This document shows positions 6,469-16,986 of a stretch of 37,409 nucleotides of DNA, piece by piece. The first letter of the stretch is position 1, and every line of letters begins with the position of its first letter. The notes beneath the pieces are model-generated. The model saw only the letters and a list, made by a program, of their open reading frames with translations. It was not told the DNA's origin and searched no databases. The DNA lies in assembly GCA_035714365.1 (NCBI GenBank), contig DASTMB010000007.1, forward strand, positions 1 through 37,409, written 5' to 3'. Both the position numbers and the translations under genes were made by a program. The DNA comes from Mycobacteriales bacterium. Its GTDB lineage: Bacteria > Actinomycetota > Actinomycetes > BP-191.

Positions 6469-7137
6469 CTAGCGGAGAGCCACGGTGCGACCCACGTCCA
6501 GGTCGACCGGTCCGGTGACGCCGTGCACGCGCGCCCGGCCCTGCACCTGCCACACCGCCCACGCGCCGTTCGGCCGGCGGAACGGCCGCGGCACCCAGCG
6601 CGGGTCGCTCCGCCGCAGCGGGTACCGGCGGGCGAAGTCGTCGCCGACGTAGAGCAGCACCGGGCGGCCGGTGTGCGCGCGCAGCACCGTGACCAGGTCG
6701 TCGAGCTCGCGCCGGACCGCCTCCGCCGGCGGCCGGTCGTCGCAGTTGCCGGCCAGCTCCAGGTCGACCGCGGCGGGCAGCGCGGCCGGGTCGCGGGGCA
6801 CCGTCGACACGTAGCGCGCGGCCTGCGCGGCGCCGGGCGAGCAGAGCGTGAAGAAGTGGTACGCGCCCCGCGCCAGCCCGGCGTCGCGAGCGCCGGCCCA
6901 GTTCTCCGCGAACCGCGCGTCGACGTGGTCCGCGCCCTCGGTCGCCTTCACGTACGCGAACGCCACGTGGTCGGCCGCGACCCGTGCCCACGCGACCCAC
7001 CCCTGGTGCCGCGACACGTCCACGCCGTAGACCTCGCCGCGCCGCAGCGCCGGCCGGTACTCCGGCACCCACGCGAACCACGCGACGGCCGCGCCCGCCA
7101 GCACCGCCCCCGTGGTGACGAGGAGGCCCCGCCTCAC
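6469..7137 (-). CDS. Membrane-anchored GH25 lysozyme-like muramidase
   Basis: A 222-residue protein with one N-terminal membrane helix (about residues 5-24) and no obvious cleavage site, followed by a GH25 barrel. Visible motifs are GVDVSRHQG (D40), FAYVKATEG, GAYHFF, and AVDLELAGN with D125 and E127, the acidic pair expected at the GH25 active site. It is predicted to cut the glycan of peptidoglycan outside the membrane. The GTG start overlaps the stop of ppx by four bases. Being anchored rather than secreted suggests a local wall-remodelling role. Confidence 0.88.
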   Translation of the reverse strand: MRRGLLVTTGAVLAGAAVAWFAWVPEYRPALRRGEVYGVDVSRHQGWVAWARVAADHVAFAYVKATEGADHVDARFAENWAGARDAGLARGAYHFFTLCSPGAAQAARYVSTVPRDPAALPAAVDLELAGNCDDRPPAEAVRRELDDLVTVLRAHTGRPVLLYVGDDFARRYPLRRSDPRWVPRPFRRPNGAWAVWQVQGRARVHGVTGPVDLDVGRTVALR

Positions 7138-8045
7138 GCACCCTCCGCGGCGCCGTACGCGATCCCATCGAGGATGTCCCGCTCGCTCGCCACGACCTCC
7201 GGCAGCGACCACCGCCGCATCAGCTCGCGCAGCACCAGCGCGCCCGCCGCGATGACGTCGACCCGTCCCGGGTGCATCACCGGCAACGCCGCCCGCTCGG
7301 CGCGGGTGGACCGCAGCAGCATGGCGGTGACGTCCTCGACCCGCTCCCGCGGCACCCGCGCCAGGTGGATCGCCGCCGGGTCGTACGCCGCCAGCCCGAG
7401 CGCCAGTGCGGTCACGGTCGTCACCGACCCGGCCAGACCGACGAACGTCCGCGCCCGCGCGACGTCCACGCGCTCGGCCACCACGTCGAACGCCGCCGCG
7501 ACGTCGGCGACCGCCGCCGCGACCTCGGCGGGGGCGGGCGGGTCGGTGCGCAGGCGGCGTTCGGTCAGGCGGACGCAGCCGACGTCGACGCTCACGGCCG
7601 CCTCGACGGTCGCGTCGCCGAGCACGACCTCGGTGGACCCGCCGCCGATGTCGGTCACGACGTACGGGCCGGGCAGGCCGAGCCCGGCCGTCGCGCCGCG
7701 GAACGACAGCCGCGCCTCCTCGTCCCCCGACACCACCTCCGGCGGCACGCCGAGGATCGCGGTACAGCCGTCGACGAACTCCGCGGCGTTGGCGGCGTCG
7801 CGGGTGGCCGACGTCGCGACCATCCGCACCCGCGCCGCGTCGCGGCAGAGCGCGGCGTAGTCGCGCAGCGCGGCGAACGTGCGTTCCAGCGCGTCGGGCG
7901 CCAGCCGCCCGGTCTCGTCCACGCCCTGCCCGAGCCGGACGATCCGCATCTCGCGGTGCACGTCGGTCAGCGTGCCGCCGTCGACGTCGGCGACGAGCAG
8001 GCGGATCGAGTTGGTGCCGCAGTCGATCGCCGCGACGCGGGTCAC
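7134..8045 (-). CDS. ppx: Exopolyphosphatase / guanosine pentaphosphate phosphatase (Ppx/GppA)
   Basis: A 303-residue single-module Ppx/GppA protein of the short actinobacterial type. It opens VAAIDCGTNSIRLLVAD (phosphate-binding loop 1), has MVATSATRDAAN, VVSGDEEARLSF and the second phosphate loop VVTDIGGGSTEVVLG, then GSVTTVTALAL and ERDILDGIAYGA at the C-terminus. Such proteins hydrolyse polyphosphate or pppGpp. It is syntenic with M. tuberculosis Rv1026, next to DUF501. The GTG at 8045 is chosen because it forms a GTGA overlap with the DUF501 stop; another GTG lies two codons upstream. Confidence 0.92.
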   Translation of the reverse strand: MTRVAAIDCGTNSIRLLVADVDGGTLTDVHREMRIVRLGQGVDETGRLAPDALERTFAALRDYAALCRDAARVRMVATSATRDAANAAEFVDGCTAILGVPPEVVSGDEEARLSFRGATAGLGLPGPYVVTDIGGGSTEVVLGDATVEAAVSVDVGCVRLTERRLRTDPPAPAEVAAAVADVAAAFDVVAERVDVARARTFVGLAGSVTTVTALALGLAAYDPAAIHLARVPRERVEDVTAMLLRSTRAERAALPVMHPGRVDVIAAGALVLRELMRRWSLPEVVASERDILDGIAYGAAEGA

Positions 8046-8512
8046 ACGCACCGCCCGCGCGCGCCCCAGTCCGGCAGCGCGTCGAGCGCCTCGCGGCCGA
8101 ACGGGTTGGTGCCCGGCGCGGCCAGCTCGTGCGCGACGAGGACGTGCAGGCACTTCACCCGCTCCGGCATGCCGCCCGCGCTCGGCGCGCCGGGCAGCGC
8201 GCGGACGGCGTCGCGGCGGGCCAGGTAGTCGGCGTGGGCGGCCGCGTACGCGTCGGCGAGTGCCGGGTCCTCCGCGAGGCGTTGCGTCATGTCCGCCATG
8301 ACGCCCTCGGCCTCGAGCCGGCCGACGGCGGACGCGGCGCGCGGGCAGGTCAGGTAGTACAGCGTGGGGAACGGCGTGCCGTCCTCGAGCACCGGCTCGG
8401 TCTCGACCACGTCCGGCAGGCCGCACGGGCACCGGTGCGCGACCGCGCGCAGCCCGCGCGGCGGCCGCCCGAGCTGCGCCGCGACGGCGGCGCGGTCGTC
8501 CTCCGGGATCAC
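8042..8512 (-). CDS. DUF501 domain protein (conserved, function unknown)
   Basis: A 156-residue protein matching the actinobacterial DUF501 family by its fixed place between the ftsB-like gene and ppx (Rv1025 position) and by motifs: R-P-P-R-G, HRCPCGLPDVVET, DGTPFPTLYYLTCPRA, and VKCLHVLVAHELA near the C-terminus. The five conserved cysteines and several histidines could bind a metal. No signal peptide or membrane segment, so it is cytoplasmic. The GTG start overlaps the previous stop by four bases. Confidence 0.88.
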   Translation of the reverse strand: MIPEDDRAAVAAQLGRPPRGLRAVAHRCPCGLPDVVETEPVLEDGTPFPTLYYLTCPRAASAVGRLEAEGVMADMTQRLAEDPALADAYAAAHADYLARRDAVRALPGAPSAGGMPERVKCLHVLVAHELAAPGTNPFGREALDALPDWGARGRCV

Positions 8513-9063
8513 TTCGCGCGCTTCGGCGCCGGCGCCTTCCCGGCGCCCTCGACCGTCCCCCACAGCCGCGAGTACCACGGGCCGGTCGCCGCGACCGCCG
8601 CGCTGCCCGGCGTCCCCGGCTTCGCCGGGACCGGCGCGGGCGGGGGCGTCAGCAGGATGTACGGCACCTCGCCGGGCCGCACGAAGTGCAGCCGCTCCCG
8701 GGCGAGCTGCTCGACGTACGCCGGGTCCTGGAGCTGCCGCTTGCGCGCCTCCAGCGCGTCGACCCGCGCCTGCGCCTGCGTCTCCCTCGCCCGCAGCCGC
8801 GCCACCCGGCCGCGCTGGGCGACGTACTGCCGCAACGGCACCGTCAGCGCGAGCGCGAGCACGCAGAGCACCGCGCCGAGGACGGCCGCGCGCGTCGTGA
8901 TCGCGGTCCGCCGCGCCTCCGGCGACCTCGGCCGTTTCGCCGCGGGCGTGCCGGTACCGGTGGTGCGCCGCCGCTGGTCCGGCCGGCGCGCGGCCGTCGC
9001 CCGCCGCGCCGTCCCGGCCGACCGGGAGGGCGCGCCGCCGGGCGAGCGCCGCGACCGCGCCAC
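8509..9063 (-). CDS. FtsB/DivIC-family septum formation protein
   Basis: A 184-residue bitopic protein. Residues 1-50 are a basic, disordered cytoplasmic tail; a single membrane helix lies at about 60-78. A coiled coil of about 45 residues follows (QRGRVARLRARETQAQ...), then the conserved DPAYVEQLARERLHFVRPGE block, and a Pro/Ala-rich tail. In the FtsB/DivIC family this architecture supports divisome assembly at the septum. It sits directly after eno as in M. tuberculosis (Rv1024). The start is the first GTG after the eno stop, two bases before overlap; its ribosome site is weak. Confidence 0.87.
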   Translation of the reverse strand: MARSRRSPGGAPSRSAGTARRATAARRPDQRRRTTGTGTPAAKRPRSPEARRTAITTRAAVLGAVLCVLALALTVPLRQYVAQRGRVARLRARETQAQARVDALEARKRQLQDPAYVEQLARERLHFVRPGEVPYILLTPPPAPVPAKPGTPGSAAVAATGPWYSRLWGTVEGAGKAPAPKRAK

Positions 9064-9065
9064 GC

Positions 9066-10430
<1,365 letters not shown>

Positions 10431-11588
10431 TCACTCGTCCGGCGGACCGCCCAGCCCGGCCGCGTCCCACACCTCGCGCCAGGCCGCCTCGTCCCACTCC
10501 GCGAGCGGCACGCCGGTCGACCGTGCCGTCTCCTCGGCGGCCTCGAAGCGTTCGCGGAACTCCCGCGCCACCCCGCGCAGCGCCGCCTCCGGGTCGACGT
10601 CGAGCGCCCGCGCCAGCGCGACGCAGGCGAACAGCAGCCGCCCGACCGCGGCCGCGCGCTCCTCGGGCGCGACGCGTTCGACGTCGGCCAGCGCGTCGTC
10701 GGCGTACGGCAGCAGCGCCGGCGGCAGCCCGGCCTTCACCGCGCGCTTCTGCAGCTTCGCGGCGAGCGCGGTCGCGGGCTGGCCGAGCGGCACGCCGTGC
10801 AGCACGCCGGCCGACTCGTCGCGCTCGCCCGCCTTGATGCGGTCCCAGTTGTGCGCGACCTCGTCGGCGCCGGACACCGCCACGTCGCCGAACACGTGCG
10901 GGTGCCGGCGCACCAGCTTCTCCACGATGCCAGCGGCGACGTCGTCGACGGTCCAGCCGGTGCCGTCCTCGCGCTCCTGCGCGACGCGCGAGTGGAACAC
11001 CACCTGGAGCAGCACGTCGCCCAGCTCGTCGCGCAACGCCGCCAGGTCGCCGGTCTCGACCGCCTCCAGCGCCTCGTACGTCTCCTCCACGAGGTACGGC
11101 GCCAGCGTCTCGTGCGTCTGCTCCGCGTCCCACGGGCAGCCGCCCGGCGAGCGCAGCCGGTCCATCGTCGCGACCAGGTCGAGCAGCCGCGCGCCCGGCA
11201 GGTCGTACGAGCCGTACACGACCTCCAGCTCGACGCCGCCCTCGCGCGCGACCAGGTCGCCGAGCGCCCGCACGAACGCCGGGTCGCCGCCGCCGGAGGC
11301 CAGCCAGACGGCGGTGCGCCCGCCGCGCGCCCGCTCGCGGAACAGGTGCGCGAGCGCCGCCGCGGCCGGGTCGCCGCCGCCCATGAGGTACGACACGCGC
11401 TGCCCGGCCGGGCCGTCCTCCGGCCGCAGCACGGTCACCGTGACACCGGCCGCCTCGAGGAACGGCAGCTGCGGGTGCGCCGCGTCGGCGCAGCAGACGT
11501 CGCCGCCTCGCAGCTCCTCCCACGCCTGCCAGGACAGCAGGCCGGGCGCGACGCGGTGCGTGTTGGCGACGAGGACGAGCCGGTCCAT
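10431..11588 (-). CDS. mazG: MazG-family nucleoside triphosphate pyrophosphohydrolase
   Basis: A 385-residue protein. Residues 1-135 form an N-terminal domain resembling a degenerate tetrapyrrole-methylase-like region (VLVANTHRVAPG...); it lacks an evident SAM-binding motif. The MazG domain follows: LRSPGGCPWDAEQTHETL, EETYE, DELGDVLLQVVFHS (the metal-binding E-x-x-D region) and KLVRRHPHVFGD. MazG hydrolyses NTPs and dNTPs to monophosphates, cleaning the pool of oxidised or non-canonical nucleotides. Adjacent to mfd and eno as in mycobacteria. ATG shares one base with the preceding stop (TGATG); a GTG directly before it is also possible. Confidence 0.92.
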   Translation of the reverse strand: MDRLVLVANTHRVAPGLLSWQAWEELRGGDVCCADAAHPQLPFLEAAGVTVTVLRPEDGPAGQRVSYLMGGGDPAAAALAHLFRERARGGRTAVWLASGGGDPAFVRALGDLVAREGGVELEVVYGSYDLPGARLLDLVATMDRLRSPGGCPWDAEQTHETLAPYLVEETYEALEAVETGDLAALRDELGDVLLQVVFHSRVAQEREDGTGWTVDDVAAGIVEKLVRRHPHVFGDVAVSGADEVAHNWDRIKAGERDESAGVLHGVPLGQPATALAAKLQKRAVKAGLPPALLPYADDALADVERVAPEERAAAVGRLLFACVALARALDVDPEAALRGVAREFRERFEAAEETARSTGVPLAEWDEAAWREVWDAAGLGGPPDE

Positions 11589-12697
11589 CACGGGCCGGCG
11601 GTCGGCGCGCCGGTGCCGCCGGCCGGGGCGCCACCGGTCGGGGCACTGCCCGGCGGGGCGCCACCGGGCGCGCCGCCGGGGGCGCTACCGGGCAGCACGC
11701 CGCCGCCCTGCCCGTCGCCCGGGCTCGGCGCGGGCGACGACAGGTCGTCGCCCGCGGTCGCGGTGACCTCGCCGGTCTGCGGGTTCCAGGTGCCGAAGCG
11801 CGGGTTGACCTTCACGCCGAGCTCGTGGGAGAGGTCCTGGAGGTACTTGCCGAGCTTCTCGTCGCGGGCCTGGCCGATGACCGCGCGGCGCAGGTCCTCG
11901 CGCGCCGCCTCGAACGACGTCGTCGTCCGCTCGATCACCTTGACGATCTCGAAGCCGGACGCCGCCTTGACCGGCCCGACGATCGAGCCGGACGACGTGC
12001 CCGCGAAGATCTTCTTCTCGAACGACGCCTCGAACTTGCCGTCGCCGTTGCCGATCCGGCCGAGGTCGCCGCCCTCGGCGTTGGTGTTGACGTCGAGCGA
12101 GTACGTCTTCGCCAGCGCGGCGAAGTCGGCGCCGGGTGCCTTCGCCTCGGCCGCGACCTTCGCCGCGGTCTTCGCGTCCTTCACGACGATGTGCGCGATG
12201 TGCGCGGTGTCGAGCTGCGGCAGCGCCTGCCGGTACGCCGCCTTGAGCTGCGCGTCGGTCACCTCGACGTCCTCGACCAGCTTGTCGGCGACGGCGTCGC
12301 GCAGCACCAGCTCGCGCGTCGCCTCGCGCAGGTCGGAGGGCGCGATGCCGCCCTGGTTGGCGACCTGCGTCTCGAACTGCTCGCGGCCGCCCGCCGAGTC
12401 GTAGAACTTCTTGAGCTGCGCGTCGACCTGCGCCTCGGTGATGGTCACCTTGAGCCGCCGCGCGGCGGTCTCGACCAGCCGGCCCTCGATGAGGCGGTTC
12501 AGCCACTGCCGCTGGAACTCGTCCTTCGGGTGCGACTGCGCGTAGGTCTTGTTCTCGTAGCCGCGGCCGACGCGGTCGGCCAGCTCGCTCGTGGCGATGC
12601 GGCTGTCGCCGACGCGGGCGGCGACGCCGACGCCGGTGCCGGCGCAGCCCGTCAGCAGCAGCGCGGCGAGGACGAGCGGGACGGACCTGCGGATCAC
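11588..12697 (-). CDS. Lipoprotein foldase, PpiC/SurA-type peptidyl-prolyl isomerase
   Basis: A 369-residue exported protein with lipobox LLTGC at residues 15-19, predicting lipidation and anchoring outside the membrane. An N-terminal SurA-like helical region (ARVGDSRIATSELADRV; FQRQWLNRLIEGRLVETAA) precedes a parvulin domain near 190-290 (HIAHIVVKD, FAALAKTYSLD, GGDLGRIG, GPVKAASGFEIVKV). The last 45 residues are a low-complexity Gly/Ala/Pro/Ser tail with repeated PGGAP-like units. It probably helps secreted proteins fold. Its position between mazG and mfd differs from mycobacteria, where LpqU is the lipoprotein in this slot. GTGA overlap with mfd. Confidence 0.9.
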   Translation of the reverse strand: MIRRSVPLVLAALLLTGCAGTGVGVAARVGDSRIATSELADRVGRGYENKTYAQSHPKDEFQRQWLNRLIEGRLVETAARRLKVTITEAQVDAQLKKFYDSAGGREQFETQVANQGGIAPSDLREATRELVLRDAVADKLVEDVEVTDAQLKAAYRQALPQLDTAHIAHIVVKDAKTAAKVAAEAKAPGADFAALAKTYSLDVNTNAEGGDLGRIGNGDGKFEASFEKKIFAGTSSGSIVGPVKAASGFEIVKVIERTTTSFEAAREDLRRAVIGQARDEKLGKYLQDLSHELGVKVNPRFGTWNPQTGEVTATAGDDLSSPAPSPGDGQGGGVLPGSAPGGAPGGAPPGSAPTGGAPAGGTGAPTAGP

Positions 12698-15600
12698 GTT
12701 GTGGCCCCTTCGAGGACGACGTCGAGCAGCTCGGTGCACCAGTCGAGGAGAGCAGTGTCCCGTACGTCCGGCTTCGGCACTAAGACGGTGCGCACGGCCT
12801 GCTTCACGATCGCCCCCTTGTAGAGGCGTTGCAGCCGCAGCGTCTGGCTCTCGCGCAGCTCGAACGGCGCGAGCCGGACGGCGCTGCCCTGCACCGACAC
12901 CTCGGTGATGCCGAGCGCGCGGGCCTTGTTGCGGAACGCCGCGACCGCCATGAGGTTCTCCACCTGCGCGGGCAGCGGGCCGTACCGGTCGGCCAGCTCC
13001 TCCCGCACCTGCGCGAGCGCGTCGGCGTCGTGCGCCGCCGCGATCCGGCCGTACGCCTGGATGCGCAGCCGCTCCTCCGGGACGTACGAGTGCGGCAGGG
13101 CGGCGTCGACGGGGAGGTTGACCTTGACCTCGGCCTCCTCGGCCTTCGCCTCCCCCTTGAACTCCGCGACCGCCTCGCCGACGAGCCGCACGTAGAGGTC
13201 GAAGCCGACGGCCGCGATGTGGCCGCTCTGCTCGCCGCCGAGGAGGTTGCCCGCGCCGCGGATCTCCAGGTCCTTCAGCGCGACGGCCATGCCGGCGCCG
13301 AGCTCGGCGTTCTGCGCGATCGTCTGCAGCCGGTCGTACGCCAGCTCGGTCAGCGGCTTCTCCGGCGGGGAGAGGAAGTACGCGTACGCGCGCTCGCGGC
13401 CGCGGCCGACCCGGCCGCGGAGCTGGTGGAGCTGGGACAGGCCGAGCGCGTCGGCGCGCTCCACGATCAGCGTGTTGGCGTTGGCGATGTCCAGGCCGCT
13501 CTCCACGATCGTCGTGCAGACGAGCACGTCGAACCGCTTCTCCCAGAAGTCGACCATGACGCGTTCCAGCGCGTCCTCGTTCATCTGGCCGTGCGCGGTC
13601 TGCACCCGCGCCTCCGGCACCAGCTCGCGCAGCCGCTGCCCGGCCTTCTCGATCGAGTCGACCCGGTTGTGCACGAAGAACACCTGACCCTCGCGCAGCA
13701 GCTCGCGGCGGATCGCCGCGCCGATCTGCTTCTCGTCGTACGGCCCGACGAACGTCAGCACCGGGTGCCGCTCCTCCGGCGGGGTGTCGATGGTCGACAG
13801 CTCGCGGATGCCGGTGATGGACATCTCCAGCGTGCGCGGGATCGGCGTCGCGCTCATCGTCAGCACGTCGACGCTGGTGCGCAGCCGCTTCAGGTACTCC
13901 TTGTGCTCGACGCCGAACCGCTGCTCCTCGTCCACGACGACCAGCCCGAGGTCCTTGAACTTCGTGTTGGCCGACAGCAGCCGGTGGGTGCCGATGACGA
14001 CGTCGACGGTGCCCTCGGCGACGCCGGCCAGGATCGCGTCCTGCTCCTTCTGCGTGTTGAACCGCGACACGCCCTTCACCGTCACCGGGAACTGCGCGAA
14101 CCGCTCGGCGAACGTCTGGAAGTGCTGCTGCGCGAGCAGCGTCGTCGGCACCAGCACGGCGACCTGCTTGCCGTCCATGACCGCCTTGAACGCCGCCCGC
14201 ACGGCGATCTCCGTCTTGCCGTAGCCGACGTCGCCGCAGATGACGCGGTCCATCGGCACCGGCGACTCCATGTCCGCCTTGACCTCGTTGATGGCGGCGA
14301 GCTGGTCCGGCGTCTCGTGGTACGGGAACGCGTCCTCCAGCTCGCGCTGCCACGGCGTGTCCGGGCCGTACTGGTGGCCGGGGCTGGCCATCCGCGCGCT
14401 GTAGAGGCGGATCAGCTCGGCGGCGATCTCGCGCACCGCCTTGCGGGCGCGGCCCTTCGCCTTGGCCCAGTCGGAGCCGCCGATGCGGTGCAGCGTCGGC
14501 GCCTCGCCGCCGACGTAGCGCGTGACCAGGTCGAGCGAGTCGGTCGGCACGCGGAGCTGGTCGCCCTTCGCGTACTCGAGCACGAGGTACTCGCGCTCGC
14601 CGCCGTTGACCGTGCGCTTCTCCATCTGCACGTAGCGGCCGACGCCGTGCTGCTCGTGCACGACGTAGTCGCCGGGCTTGAGCGTCAGCAGGTCGACGGC
14701 GTTGCGCCGCCGTGACGGCATCCGGCGCATGTCCTTCGTCGCGCTGCGCTGCCCGGCGAAGTCGGTCTCGGTGACGACCGCGAGCCGCAGCCCCGGCGCG
14801 ACGAAGCCGTGCTCGAACACGGCGTTGCTCACCGTGATCCCGGGCTCCGGCTCGGCGTCGAGGTCCGGCTCGGCGCGCACGCCCAGGTCGTGCTCGCGCA
14901 GCACCTCGGCGAGGCGTTCGGCCGGGCCGTGGCCCTCGGTCACGAACACCACGCGCCAGCCGTCGCGCGCCCAGTCGCGGGCGTCGGCGACGAGCTTCTC
15001 CATGTCGCCGACGTACGGCTCGTGCGCGCGGGCGTCCACGACGTACGGGTCGTCCTCGTCCGCCGCGAACGGCGACAGCGTCCACCACGGGATGCCCTGC
15101 GCGACCGCCGTGTCGCGCACGTCGGCGACCTCGCGGTACGCCGCCGCGCCGAGGTCGACCGGCGCCGTCCCGCCGCCCGCCGCGGCCGCCCACGACGCCT
15201 CGAGGAACTCCTCGCTCGTCCGGGTCAGCTCCTCCGCGCGGGTGCGGACGCGCTCCGGGTCGCAGACGAGCACGTGCGCGCCGGCCGGCAGCTCCTCCAC
15301 GAGCAGCACCAGGTCGTCGACCAGCACCGGCGCCAGCGCCTCCATGCCCTCGACCGGCGTGCCGTCGGCGAGCTTGTCGAGCATCTCGACCAGCTCCGGG
15401 TGGTCGGTGGCGAGCTTCGCGGCGCGGGCGCGCACCTCGTCGGTCAGCAGCAGCTCGCGGCACGGCGGCGCCCACAGCCGCTCCGCCGGCTCCAGGCTGC
15501 GTTGCGTGCCGGCGGCGAAGTAGCGGACGTCCTCGACCTCGTCGCCCCACAGCTCGACCCGGACCGGGTGCTCCTCCGTCGGCGGGAACACGTCGAGGAT

Positions 15601-16143
15601 GCCGCCGCGCACCGCGAACTCGCCGCGCTTCTCCACCAGGTCGACGCGGGCGTAGCAGTAGCCGACGAGGCGTTCGACCATCTCGTCCAGCTCGACGGTC
15701 GCGCCCTTCGCGAGCGTCAGCGGCGGCAGGTCACCGAGCCCCTTCACCTGCGGCTGCAGCACGCTGCGCACCGGGGCGACGACGACGCGCAACGGCCCGT
15801 CCTCGTCGGCGTGCGCCAGCCGGCGCAGCACCGCGATGCGGCGACCGACGGTGTCGGCGCGGGGCGAGAGGCGTTCGTGCGGCAACGTCTCCCACGCCGG
15901 GTACTCCGCGACGCTGTCCGGCGGCAGCAGGCAGCGCAGCGCCGCCGTCAGGTCCTCCGCCTCCCGGCCGGTCGCGGTCACCGCGAGCACGAGGCGTTGC
16001 GTCCGCCGCGCCAGCGCGGCGATCGCGAACGGCCGCAGCGGCGCCGGCGCGGTCAGCCCCACCTCGGCGTCGCCGGCGCGGTCGGCGGCGCGGGCGAGGG
16101 CGGGCTCGCGCGCGAGCAGCTCGGCGAGTCCGGGAACGGCCAC
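12694..16143 (-). CDS. mfd: Transcription-repair coupling factor Mfd
   Basis: A 1149-residue DNA translocase that removes stalled RNA polymerase and recruits UvrA. The N-terminal UvrB-like module is followed by the polymerase-interaction domain (KPGDYVVHEQHGVGRYV near 490). Then comes the RecG-like helicase: GDVGYGKTEIAVRAAF (Walker A), DEEQRFGV (motif II), TMSATPIPRTL (motif III), VESGLDIANANTLIVERAD, LHQLRGRVGRG, and a C-terminal regulatory domain. GTG start with AGAGG upstream. One TTA leucine codon occurs at 12781-12783 (residue 1121), the only one I noticed in the window, in a genome that avoids it. Confidence 0.97.
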   Translation of the reverse strand: MAVPGLAELLAREPALARAADRAGDAEVGLTAPAPLRPFAIAALARRTQRLVLAVTATGREAEDLTAALRCLLPPDSVAEYPAWETLPHERLSPRADTVGRRIAVLRRLAHADEDGPLRVVVAPVRSVLQPQVKGLGDLPPLTLAKGATVELDEMVERLVGYCYARVDLVEKRGEFAVRGGILDVFPPTEEHPVRVELWGDEVEDVRYFAAGTQRSLEPAERLWAPPCRELLLTDEVRARAAKLATDHPELVEMLDKLADGTPVEGMEALAPVLVDDLVLLVEELPAGAHVLVCDPERVRTRAEELTRTSEEFLEASWAAAAGGGTAPVDLGAAAYREVADVRDTAVAQGIPWWTLSPFAADEDDPYVVDARAHEPYVGDMEKLVADARDWARDGWRVVFVTEGHGPAERLAEVLREHDLGVRAEPDLDAEPEPGITVSNAVFEHGFVAPGLRLAVVTETDFAGQRSATKDMRRMPSRRRNAVDLLTLKPGDYVVHEQHGVGRYVQMEKRTVNGGEREYLVLEYAKGDQLRVPTDSLDLVTRYVGGEAPTLHRIGGSDWAKAKGRARKAVREIAAELIRLYSARMASPGHQYGPDTPWQRELEDAFPYHETPDQLAAINEVKADMESPVPMDRVICGDVGYGKTEIAVRAAFKAVMDGKQVAVLVPTTLLAQQHFQTFAERFAQFPVTVKGVSRFNTQKEQDAILAGVAEGTVDVVIGTHRLLSANTKFKDLGLVVVDEEQRFGVEHKEYLKRLRTSVDVLTMSATPIPRTLEMSITGIRELSTIDTPPEERHPVLTFVGPYDEKQIGAAIRRELLREGQVFFVHNRVDSIEKAGQRLRELVPEARVQTAHGQMNEDALERVMVDFWEKRFDVLVCTTIVESGLDIANANTLIVERADALGLSQLHQLRGRVGRGRERAYAYFLSPPEKPLTELAYDRLQTIAQNAELGAGMAVALKDLEIRGAGNLLGGEQSGHIAAVGFDLYVRLVGEAVAEFKGEAKAEEAEVKVNLPVDAALPHSYVPEERLRIQAYGRIAAAHDADALAQVREELADRYGPLPAQVENLMAVAAFRNKARALGITEVSVQGSAVRLAPFELRESQTLRLQRLYKGAIVKQAVRTVLVPKPDVRDTALLDWCTELLDVVLEGATT

Positions 16144-16213
16144 GGTGTCCTCTCACGACGAACGACCCCGCACGGCCGTTGCCGGGGGGTTCGCCGTCCA
16201 GCCTAACCCGGGG

Positions 16214-16986
16214 TCAGGCGACCGTGCCGCGCACGGCCCAGGCCCGGGCGGTGAGGCGGATGCTGCCGTCCGGCTCGGCCGGCAACGCCGCCCGCAGCGC
16301 CTCGCGCAGCCGGGCGCGCGCGGCGGGGTCGAGGGAGGCGACGTAGCGCGGCGCCGGGCCGACGTCGCCGAGGAACGGCTCCCAGTAGTCGGCGAAGTCG
16401 CGGAACGTCGTCGGCACCGTCACGTCGTCGACGACCAGGCCGTCCAGCCCGGCGAACAGCGCCCGCAGCGGCTCCGGCCGGCAGAGCGGGTACGCCGGCC
16501 CCTCGTCCAGCGCGCGCGACGCCGGGTCCAGCTCGTACGCCACGTCCCAGAACCGCCGGATGAGCTGCATCCCCTCGGCCAGGTCCCACACGTAGGCCGC
16601 GACCGTGCCGCCGGGCGGACCACCCGCCGCAGCTCGGCCGCCGCGCGCGCCGGGTCGGGCACGAAGTTGATCGCGAGCCCCGACACCGCCGCGTCGAACG
16701 CCGCGTCCGGCAGCGGCAGCGCCCGCGCGTCGCCGACCGCGAACCGCGCGCCCGGCACCGCCGCGACGGCCGTCGCCACGAACGACGGCGACGGGTCGAC
16801 GCCGAGCACCAGCGCGGGTGCCCCGCGGTCCAACACCGTCGCGGTCAGCGCGCCGGTGCCGCAGCCGACGTCGACCCAGCGCCCGCCCGGCGCCACGCCG
16901 AGCCGGTCCACGAACGCCGCCGCGACCGCGCGGCTCCACCGCCCGATGTACCGCTCGTACGCGTCCCCGCCGGCCCAGAGCGTCAC
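16214..16986 (-). pseudogene. SAM-dependent methyltransferase interrupted by a one-base frameshift
   Basis: Frame 1 from GTG 16986 encodes a class I methyltransferase N-terminus: WVDVGCGTGALTATVL (motif I), GVDPSPSFV, ARFAVGDARALPLPD, FDAAVSGLAINFVPDP. The continuing half, PGGTVAAYVWDLAEGMQ...FLGDVGPAPRYV to the stop at 16214, is in another frame. At 16610-16614 the gene strand reads CGCCCGGCGG where CGCCCGGGCGG would keep R-P-G-G-T in frame, so one G is missing. Total length (773) is one short of 258 codons. Unshifted, the product would be about 188 residues with a scrambled tail. Either a genuine pseudogene, or a sequencing/assembly error in a G/C run. GTGA overlap with the upstream GNAT gene. 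Confidence 0.85.

Noticed and set aside
11601-11710. CRISPR-like or tandem repeat array
   Set aside because: The repeated GC-rich units encode the low-complexity Gly/Ala/Pro tail of the foldase lipoprotein and have no spacers.
11588-15550. 1320-codon minus-strand frame covering mfd
   Set aside because: Only its last 369 codons (from 12697) are a real gene; the rest is an out-of-frame reading of mfd.
12829-16206. Plus-strand frames opposite mfd
   Set aside because: Antisense artefacts with biased composition and no motifs.
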